Below, piece after piece: positions 31,959-38,172 of a stretch of 38,172 nt of DNA. Made by a program: the position numbers and the translations under genes. The stretch covers positions 1 to 38,172 of the forward strand of contig NZ_JAIXTJ010000036.1 in assembly GCF_027483985.1 (NCBI RefSeq). Direction: 5' to 3'. Numbering within the stretch: position 1 is the stretch's first letter; each line of letters begins with the position of its first letter. This DNA is from Flavobacterium sp. (GTDB lineage: Bacteria > Bacteroidota > Bacteroidia > Flavobacteriales > Flavobacteriaceae). The notes beneath the pieces were generated by a model, which did no database searches, was not told where the DNA came from, and saw only the letters and a program-made list of their open reading frames with translations.

Positions 31959-34900
31959 ATGAAAAAAATATTAGGTTTAGATTTAGGTACAAATTCAATT
32001 GGGTGGGCACTAACAAATAATGATTTCGAAAATAAGAAAGGTAATATTGAAGGATTAGGTAGTAGAATAATACCAATGAGCCAAGATGTGCTTGGAAAAT
32101 TTGATAGTGGTGTGTCCATTTCTCAAACTGCTGAAAGAACAAAATATCGAGGTACTAGAAGATTAGTGCAACGATTTTTATTAAGAAGAGAACGTCTACA
32201 CAGAATTTTAAACATTCTTGATTTTTTACCTAAACATTATTCTGATGCAATCGATTTTGATAAGCGTTTTGGTCAATTTAAACGCGAAAAAGAAGAAAAA
32301 CTTTCTTTTTATAAAAATGAAGTTGGTAAAAACCAATTCATATTTATGGAAAGTCACCAAGAAATGCTTACAGAATTCAAATTGACAAATGCAGGATTAA
32401 AACAAGTTCCATATGATTGGACTATTTACTATTTGAGAAAAAAAGCATTAACTGAAAAGATAAGTAAAGAAGAACTTGCTTGGATTTTATTAAACTTTAA
32501 TCAAAAGAGAGGGTATTATCAATTACGTGGCGAAGAACAAGAAGAAAACAAAAACAAATTAGAAGAGTTCCATACTCTTAAAGTTGTTAATGTTGTTGAA
32601 AGAGAAAAAGGAAAGTCCGGTATTTGGTATAATGTTATTCTTGAAAATGGATGGATATACAAAAGAGAAAGTAAAGTCGCATTATTTGATTGGGTAGGAA
32701 AACAAAAAGAGTTTATTGTAACCACAGAATTAAATGATGACGGAACTATAAAACTCAATAAAGACAATGAAGAAAAAAGAAGTTTTAGGTCTCCAAAAGA
32801 AGACGATTGGGGACTAGTTAAAATTAGAACTGAACAAACTATTAATCAAAGTGGAAAATCTGTTGGTTCTTTCATTTATGAAAATTTACTTAAAAACCCA
32901 CATCAAAAAATAAAAGGTGAACTAGTTAGAACAATTGAAAGAAAGTTTTATAGAGAGGAGCTATCTAAAATTCTAAAAACTCAAATAGAATTTCATTCAA
33001 CTATTTTAAAGGATAAAAATCTTTACAAAAAATGTATTAATGAATTGTATAGGCATAATGATGCTCATAAAAGTAATATTAAAGATAGAGATTTTGAGTA
33101 CTTATTTTTAGATGATATTATCTTTTATCAACGACCTCTAAAAAGTAAAACTTCTTTGATAAGTGATTGCAGTTTAGAATTTAGACCAATCAAAGATAAA
33201 AAAGGTGTTTTACTTAAAGATGCCAATGGAAATCAAATTTTAAAACCTTTAAAATGTATTGCGAAGTCTAATCCTATATTCCAAGAATTTAGATTACTAC
33301 AATTTGTTAAAAACCTAAGACTATTTAAAAAAGGAATAATAGATGATATTGATGTAACCGATGACTATTTGAAATCGGAAGAAGATTTAGTAGAACTGTT
33401 TAATTGGCTCAATGATAAAGCAGAAATTAGTCAAAAACAGTTTTTAGCTTATCCAAAATTCAAGTTAAAAGAAGAGAAGTATAGATGGAATTTTGTAGAA
33501 GACAAAATCTATCCATGCAATGAAACAAGAAATCAGTTTTTGAATGCCATTGCAAAAATTGATATAGATAAATCTTTTTTTGATTCAAAAAATACTCAAG
33601 AATTATGGCATATTTTATATTCGGTTACTGATAAAATTGAAATTACGAAAGCAATTACAACTTTTGCCATAAGACATAATTTATCGGAAGAGTTTATAAC
33701 AAACTTTTCAAAATTAAAGCCTTATAAAAAAGATTACGGCTCTTTTTCTGAAAAAGCAATTAAAAAGTTATTGCCTTTGATGCGTTTTGGAAGTAATTGG
33801 AATGAAAATAACATTGATCCTAAAACACTAGAGAGAATCGATAAATTGCAAACTGGAGAGTTTGATGAAAATATTAGAACTCGTGTTCGAGAAAAAGCTA
33901 TTAATTTAAATACCCTTTCAGATTTCAAAGGTTTACCATTATGGTTAGCCTCATATATTATTTATGACAAGCACAGCGAAGCCAGTGATATATCTAAATG
34001 GAAAACTCCAGCAGATATTGAACACTTTTTAAAGCACTATTTTAAACAACATTCACTTCGCAATCCAATAGTTGAACAAGTTATAACTGAAACTTTACGT
34101 GTTGTAAAAGATATCTGGCAACATTATGGAGAAGGCAAAGAAAACTTCTTTGATGAAATTCATATTGAATTGGGTCGAGAAATGAAAAATAATGCTGCGG
34201 ACAGAAAGCTAATTTCTGAAACTATAAATCAAAATGAAAACACAAACTTACGTATCAAAGCCATTTTAACTGAATTAAAAAATGGTGGTATAAATGATAT
34301 TCGTCCCTATTCGCCAAGTCAACAAGAGATTCTAAAAATATATGAAGAAGGAGTTTATAGTAGTGAAAACAACAAAGAAAAGTTAGAAGAAGTTGATAAA
34401 ATTAGAAAAAATGCTAAACCAACAACTTCTGAAATCAACAAATATAAACTTTGGCTAGAACAAGGTTATATTTCACCTTATACAGGAAAATTAATTCCAT
34501 TAAGTGATTTGTTTACTACAAGGTATCAAATCGAACATATTATTCCACAATCAAGATTATTTGACGATTCGTTATCTAATAAAGTTATTTGTGAATCGGA
34601 AGTCAATGAACTTAAAAGCAATATGACTGCGCTAGAATTCATTCAAAAAAATGAAGATAGAATTGTAACCTTGACTGGAGGAAAAACGGTTAAAATATTT
34701 ACTGTAAATGCTTATAATCAACACATAACTAATTATTACAATAAAAATAAAAGCAAACAAAAACGATTATTGAGTGAAGATATTCTAGAAAAATTCATAG
34801 AAAGACAGTTGAACGATACCAAATACATCAGTAAGATTGTAAAAAATCTTTTGAGTAAAATAGTTCGTGAAGATGACGAGCAAGAAGTGACCTCAAAGCA

Positions 34901-36548
34901 TGTTGTTTCTTTGAATGGATCAATAACTTCACGAATGAAACAAGATTGGGGTTTAAATGATGTTTGGAACAAAATTGTTACACCTCGTTTTGAGCGTTTG
35001 AATGCTATCACTAATTCAAGTGATTTTGGTAAATTAGAACTTAAAAAAGATGAATTTGGAAATAGTGGTAAACAAATTTTTCAAACCGCAGTTCCTGATG
35101 CCATTGCAAAAGGATTTTCTAAAAAAAGAATAGACCATCGTCATCATGCTTTAGACGCATTGGTAATTGCTTGTGTTACAAAAGAACATATTAATTACCT
35201 AAACTCAATTAATTCCGAAAGAACTAATTATTCATTAGTTTCTAAATTACGTAAAATAGAAGAAATTGTAATTAATGAAAAAACTCAAAAAATAGCAAAA
35301 GAATTTCATAAACCTTGGGAGAATTTTACAAAAAATGCAGAAGATGAATTGAATCAAACCATTATTAGCTTCAAGCAAAATACTAGAGTTATCAATAAAA
35401 CTGTAAATAAATATCAAGTTTGGAAAGAAGAAGATGGCGCATTTAAAAAAATCACTATTAAACAAGTGAAAGGCGATAATTGGGCAATTAGAAAACCAAT
35501 GCACGCAGAAACTGTAAGTGGAAAAGTATTTTTAAAGCGAATCAAACAAAGTCATATTACGATTGTAAATGCTATTGAACAAGTAGAATTGATTGTTGAT
35601 ATTGCAGTTAAAAAGCAATTAATTGATAAAATAAAACAATACCCAAATAATATTGAAGGATTAAAGAAACATCTTAAAGCATTTCCTATCAAAATAAATG
35701 ATAAAGTTATTGATAAGATACAAGTATATGAAACAATTCAAGCTACAGCAACAAGAAAAAATTTAGACATAACTTTTGATGAAAAAAGAATCGAAAAAAT
35801 AACCGATACTGGAATTCAAAAAATTCTATTGAATCATCTTAGACAAGAAAAATATCAAAATGTTGTTGATGAAAGTGGCAAAAAAATACCTGCACATGAA
35901 GTTGCCTTTTCTGAAAATGGTTTAGATGAGTTAAATAAAAATATTACTGTATTAAATAATGGTAAAAAGCACCAACCAATTATTAAAGTTAGAGTTTTTG
36001 AAGAAGGTGGAAAGTTTAGTTTAGGACAAACAGGTAATAAATCTGATAAATATGTTGAAGCTGCTAAAGGTACAAATTTATTTTTCGCCATTTATCAAGA
36101 TGAAAAAGGGAAACGAAACTATAAAACTATTCCTTTCAACGAAGTAATTGAAAGACAAAAGCAAGGTTTAAGTTCCGCTGTAGAAATTGATGAGAACGGA
36201 AATCGTCTTTTATTTACTCTTTCTCCAAATGATTTAGTTTACATTCCTACTGATGATGAAAAAGAAAGTTTAACACTTCATAATTTTGATAAATTATCAA
36301 AAGAACAAACAGAACGCATATATAAATTTGTCAGCTGCACTGGAGGAGAAGGACATTTTGTTTCTAATAGTTATTCAAAAGAAATAATTACTAATGAGAA
36401 TGGTTCAAATAATAAAAATGAAAGAATGCTAGAATTGAACAATTCAAATACTATATATGATGAAAAAGAAAAACCAGTAATGATTAAATCCATTTGTTGG
36501 AAACTAGAAGTTGGTAGACTTGGAAAAATAAAAAGGATAATTAGATGA
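31959..36548 (+). CDS. cas9: CRISPR-associated endonuclease Cas9, type II-C
   Basis: 1529 aa, toward the long end of Bacteroidota II-C Cas9 proteins. RuvC-I has D8 in GLDLGTNSIGWAL. An Arg-rich bridge helix follows (about 60-90, RTKYRGTRRLVQRFLLRRERL). RuvC-II has E737 in IHIELGRE. The HNH domain has H860 in IEHIIPQSRLFDDSLSNKV, with the usual Asn. RuvC-III has HHALDA at 1062-1067. About 460 residues after RuvC-III form the wedge and PAM-reading region. All catalytic residues are present, so the nuclease should cut both strands. The PAM cannot be read from sequence. Its last four bases overlap the cas1 start. Confidence 0.98.
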   Translation: MKKILGLDLGTNSIGWALTNNDFENKKGNIEGLGSRIIPMSQDVLGKFDSGVSISQTAERTKYRGTRRLVQRFLLRRERLHRILNILDFLPKHYSDAIDFDKRFGQFKREKEEKLSFYKNEVGKNQFIFMESHQEMLTEFKLTNAGLKQVPYDWTIYYLRKKALTEKISKEELAWILLNFNQKRGYYQLRGEEQEENKNKLEEFHTLKVVNVVEREKGKSGIWYNVILENGWIYKRESKVALFDWVGKQKEFIVTTELNDDGTIKLNKDNEEKRSFRSPKEDDWGLVKIRTEQTINQSGKSVGSFIYENLLKNPHQKIKGELVRTIERKFYREELSKILKTQIEFHSTILKDKNLYKKCINELYRHNDAHKSNIKDRDFEYLFLDDIIFYQRPLKSKTSLISDCSLEFRPIKDKKGVLLKDANGNQILKPLKCIAKSNPIFQEFRLLQFVKNLRLFKKGIIDDIDVTDDYLKSEEDLVELFNWLNDKAEISQKQFLAYPKFKLKEEKYRWNFVEDKIYPCNETRNQFLNAIAKIDIDKSFFDSKNTQELWHILYSVTDKIEITKAITTFAIRHNLSEEFITNFSKLKPYKKDYGSFSEKAIKKLLPLMRFGSNWNENNIDPKTLERIDKLQTGEFDENIRTRVREKAINLNTLSDFKGLPLWLASYIIYDKHSEASDISKWKTPADIEHFLKHYFKQHSLRNPIVEQVITETLRVVKDIWQHYGEGKENFFDEIHIELGREMKNNAADRKLISETINQNENTNLRIKAILTELKNGGINDIRPYSPSQQEILKIYEEGVYSSENNKEKLEEVDKIRKNAKPTTSEINKYKLWLEQGYISPYTGKLIPLSDLFTTRYQIEHIIPQSRLFDDSLSNKVICESEVNELKSNMTALEFIQKNEDRIVTLTGGKTVKIFTVNAYNQHITNYYNKNKSKQKRLLSEDILEKFIERQLNDTKYISKIVKNLLSKIVREDDEQEVTSKHVVSLNGSITSRMKQDWGLNDVWNKIVTPRFERLNAITNSSDFGKLELKKDEFGNSGKQIFQTAVPDAIAKGFSKKRIDHRHHALDALVIACVTKEHINYLNSINSERTNYSLVSKLRKIEEIVINEKTQKIAKEFHKPWENFTKNAEDELNQTIISFKQNTRVINKTVNKYQVWKEEDGAFKKITIKQVKGDNWAIRKPMHAETVSGKVFLKRIKQSHITIVNAIEQVELIVDIAVKKQLIDKIKQYPNNIEGLKKHLKAFPIKINDKVIDKIQVYETIQATATRKNLDITFDEKRIEKITDTGIQKILLNHLRQEKYQNVVDESGKKIPAHEVAFSENGLDELNKNITVLNNGKKHQPIIKVRVFEEGGKFSLGQTGNKSDKYVEAAKGTNLFFAIYQDEKGKRNYKTIPFNEVIERQKQGLSSAVEIDENGNRLLFTLSPNDLVYIPTDDEKESLTLHNFDKLSKEQTERIYKFVSCTGGEGHFVSNSYSKEIITNENGSNNKNERMLELNNSNTIYDEKEKPVMIKSICWKLEVGRLGKIKRIIR

Positions 36549-37441
36549 TAAAAAAAACACTTTTCTTCGGTAATCCTGCTTATTTAAGTACTAAAAATGA
36601 GCAATTGGTAGTAACTTATCCAGACAAGGAACAAGAAACCAAAACTGTGGCTATTGAAGATATAGGTGTTATAGTTATGGAAAATCAGCAAATTACTATC
36701 ACTAATGGATTGTTGGAAAAGTTGACTAATAATAATGTGGCATTAATTAATTGCGATCAATACCATTTACCTATTGGTTTGTTAATGCCATTGAGTGGTC
36801 ATACCGAACAAACGGAGCGCTTCCGCAATCAAATTGAAGCGTCGCAACCGTTAAAGAAAAACCTTTGGCAACAAACTATCAGCGCTAAAATTAGTAATCA
36901 AGGTGCTTTGCTTAAAGAAAAGGGAATTCCCATGCGAAAGATGGAATTGTGGGCTAAGGAAGTTACTTCGGGCGATTCCTTGAACCATGAAGCAAGAGCT
37001 GCAGTTTATTACTGGGATAATTTATTTAAAATAGACGGATTCACAAGACAGCAAAAAGGATTACCTCCCAACAATTTGCTAAATTATGGTTATGCAATTT
37101 TGAGAGGAATAACTGCAAGAGCTATTGTGAGTTCTGGAATGTTACCTACTTTGGGGATATTTCATAGAAATAAATATAATGCCTATTGTTTGGCAGATGA
37201 TATTATGGAACCCTACAGACCTTTTGTGGATTTAATCGTTTGTCATTTAATGGAGACGGAAGATACTATCGAGGAATTAACAGTTGAAATAAAAAAACAG
37301 CTGCTAAGTATCGCAACTATTGATGTGAAAATTGATGGCAAAACAAGCCCTTTGATGATTGCAATGAGCCGCACTACAAATTCATTATATGAATGTTTTG
37401 AAGGCAGCTCGAGAAAAATATTATACCCGGTATATGTATGA
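36545..37441 (+). CDS. cas1: Cas1 spacer-integration endonuclease, type II
   Basis: 298 aa, the type II size. The beta-strand N-terminal domain (to about 85) holds [15 protein letters not shown] and [11 protein letters not shown]. The helical catalytic domain has the metal ligands: Glu in [11 protein letters not shown] (about 149), His in [11 protein letters not shown] and Asp/Glu in [11 protein letters not shown]. It inserts new spacers at the array as a complex with Cas2, and in type II also with Cas9. Its ATG overlaps the end of cas9 (ATGA), and its end overlaps the start of cas2, so the three genes form one transcript. Confidence 0.97.
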   Translation: MIKKTLFFGNPAYLSTKNEQLVVTYPDKEQETKTVAIEDIGVIVMENQQITITNGLLEKLTNNNVALINCDQYHLPIGLLMPLSGHTEQTERFRNQIEASQPLKKNLWQQTISAKISNQGALLKEKGIPMRKMELWAKEVTSGDSLNHEARAAVYYWDNLFKIDGFTRQQKGLPPNNLLNYGYAILRGITARAIVSSGMLPTLGIFHRNKYNAYCLADDIMEPYRPFVDLIVCHLMETEDTIEELTVEIKKQLLSIATIDVKIDGKTSPLMIAMSRTTNSLYECFEGSSRKILYPVYV

Positions 37442-37781
37442 CGAACATTATAGCAGATTAAACCAATACAGAAGTTTGTGGATATTAGTATTCTTTGATT
37501 TACCCACCGAAACTCGGAAGGAACGTAAAATAGCTGGATTGTTTCGTAAAAAGCTACTTGACGATGGTTTTTCTATGTTTCAGTTTTCTATTTATATGCG
37601 GTTTTGCGCTAGCAGGGAAAATGCAGAAGTTCACACTAAAAGAATTAAAAATAGTTTGCCCGAACATGGCAAAATTGGCGTGATGCAAATTACCGATAAA
37701 CAATTTGGAATGATGGAGTTGTTTTACGGAAAAAAGCCAGTAGAGACTGATAAACCATCGCAACAATTGGAATTATTTTAA
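37434..37781 (+). CDS. cas2: Cas2, structural partner of Cas1
   Basis: 115 aa from the ATG at 37434, eight bases inside the end of cas1. An ATG at 37389 would give a 53-base overlap and an unusual basic N-terminus, so I reject it. The ferredoxin-like fold is clear: [22 protein letters not shown] with the conserved Asp at the end of strand 1, then [19 protein letters not shown], then [21 protein letters not shown]. It forms the dimer that bridges Cas1 in spacer acquisition. The CRISPR array begins 119 bp downstream. No csn2 or cas4 follows, which places the locus in subtype II-C. Confidence 0.95.
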   Translation: MYDEHYSRLNQYRSLWILVFFDLPTETRKERKIAGLFRKKLLDDGFSMFQFSIYMRFCASRENAEVHTKRIKNSLPEHGKIGVMQITDKQFGMMELFYGKKPVETDKPSQQLELF

Positions 37782-37900
37782 TTTTGGGTAGGATTGTAAA
37801 AAACTAACTCCTTCTCTACCCTATTAGTTTAACTAGAAGTATTTTCGAATTCTAACATTACTCATAAATCCCAGCATTTCAGTCAATTATAACTGTTTAT

Positions 37901-38172
37901 GTTGGGAATTATAAGTAAAAATACAATTTTGAAAGCAATTCACAACCTGTAACGGGCGCATCTGCTCCATTTACTCGTTGGGAATTATAAGTAAAAATAC
38001 AATTTTGAAAGCAATTCACAACTGTTTTTATTGGCGTTTAAAATAGTTCCGGTTGGGAATTATAAGTAAAAATACAATTTTGAAAGCAATTCACAACTAA
38101 ATCTAGTTTCAATACTTGTTTCCGCTAGTTGGGAATTATAAGTAAAAATACAATTTTGAAAGCAATTCACAA
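37901..38172 (-). CRISPR. CRISPR array, 46-nt repeats, transcribed on the minus strand
   Basis: Repeats at 37901-37946, 37977-38022, 38052-38097 and 38128-38172 (last base cut by the window edge) are identical. On the plus strand each begins GTTGGGAATTATAAG and ends GCAATTCACAAC. Spacers are 30, 29 and 30 nt (37947-37976, 38023-38051, 38098-38127) and unrelated. The tracrRNA anti-repeat pairs with the GTTGTGAATTGC end, so crRNAs come from the minus strand and run toward cas2. The leader would then lie beyond the right edge, and these are the oldest spacers. The repeat in crRNA direction contains TTG-N19-TATTTTTA, a possible promoter. The 119 bp between cas2 and the first repeat hold no gene. 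Confidence 0.97.

Noticed and set aside
37389..37433. Longer start for cas2
   Set aside because: It would overlap cas1 by 53 bases and add 15 residues not found in Cas2; the ATG at 37434 fits the fold and operon spacing.
37782..37900. Degenerate extra repeat or leader between cas2 and the first repeat
   Set aside because: No convincing match to the repeat is visible, and the orientation of the array puts the leader at the other end.

Overview
The window looks like chromosomal DNA of a Flavobacterium-like member of the Bacteroidota. It is AT-rich, its promoters fit the Bacteroidota pattern TTG/TTTG-N19/20-TAnnTTTG, and Shine-Dalgarno sites are mostly weak. The families seen (RteC, an IntDOT-type recombinase, a SusC-style TonB receptor with an N-terminal carboxypeptidase-regulatory-like domain, DUF6428, a II-C Cas9 with a 46-nt repeat) point the same way. 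The species cannot be fixed from the sequence alone.

Layout. (1) 1-5.4 kb is an accessory patch: the 3' end of an IS3-type transposase, a stand-alone protein resembling EF-Tu domain 3, small membrane and exported proteins of unknown role, an internally deleted IS1182-type element that keeps both ends, and a 135-bp inverted-repeat structure resembling an integron attC site. (2) 5.4-8.1 kb holds a nitroreductase and a major-royal-jelly-type secreted protein, divergent from an HxlR-family regulator. Their two promoters interlock so that each -33 box is the complement of the other's -7 box. (3) 8.15-10 kb is a minus-strand arsenic-type operon (ArsR, DUF6428, LMW-PTP/ArsC-like, a 41-aa membrane peptide) interrupted by a heptanucleotide repeat array. 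(4) 10.1-17.4 kb is housekeeping DNA: tpx, dgkA, ftsK, lolA, an LptF/G permease, ribB (with a degenerate RibA half) and tRNA-Ser(UGA).

(5) 17.4 to about 31.4 kb looks like an integrated element at the 3' side of tRNA-Ser. It has an IntDOT-like tyrosine recombinase at the left and RteC, an Xis-like HTH protein, a replication-type HTH protein and a DnaC-like ATPase at the right. Between them lies a cargo cluster: response regulator, histidine kinase, TonB-dependent receptor, LtaS/MdoB-like phosphoglycerol transferase, diacylglycerol kinase, small EamA transporter and PAP2 phosphatase. These enzymes fit together as a phospholipid head-group transfer and diacylglycerol recycling system for envelope remodelling. 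No relaxase, TraG or other conjugation gene is present, and the right end of the element was not found.

(6) 31.8 kb to the end is a type II-C CRISPR-Cas locus: a tracrRNA on the minus strand divergent from cas9, then cas9 (1529 aa), cas1 and cas2 in overlapping order, then an array of identical 46-nt repeats with 29-30-nt spacers running off the window. The tracrRNA anti-repeat shows that crRNAs are made from the minus strand, toward the cas genes. The repeat itself carries a Bacteroidota-like promoter in that direction, so each spacer may be transcribed from its own repeat.
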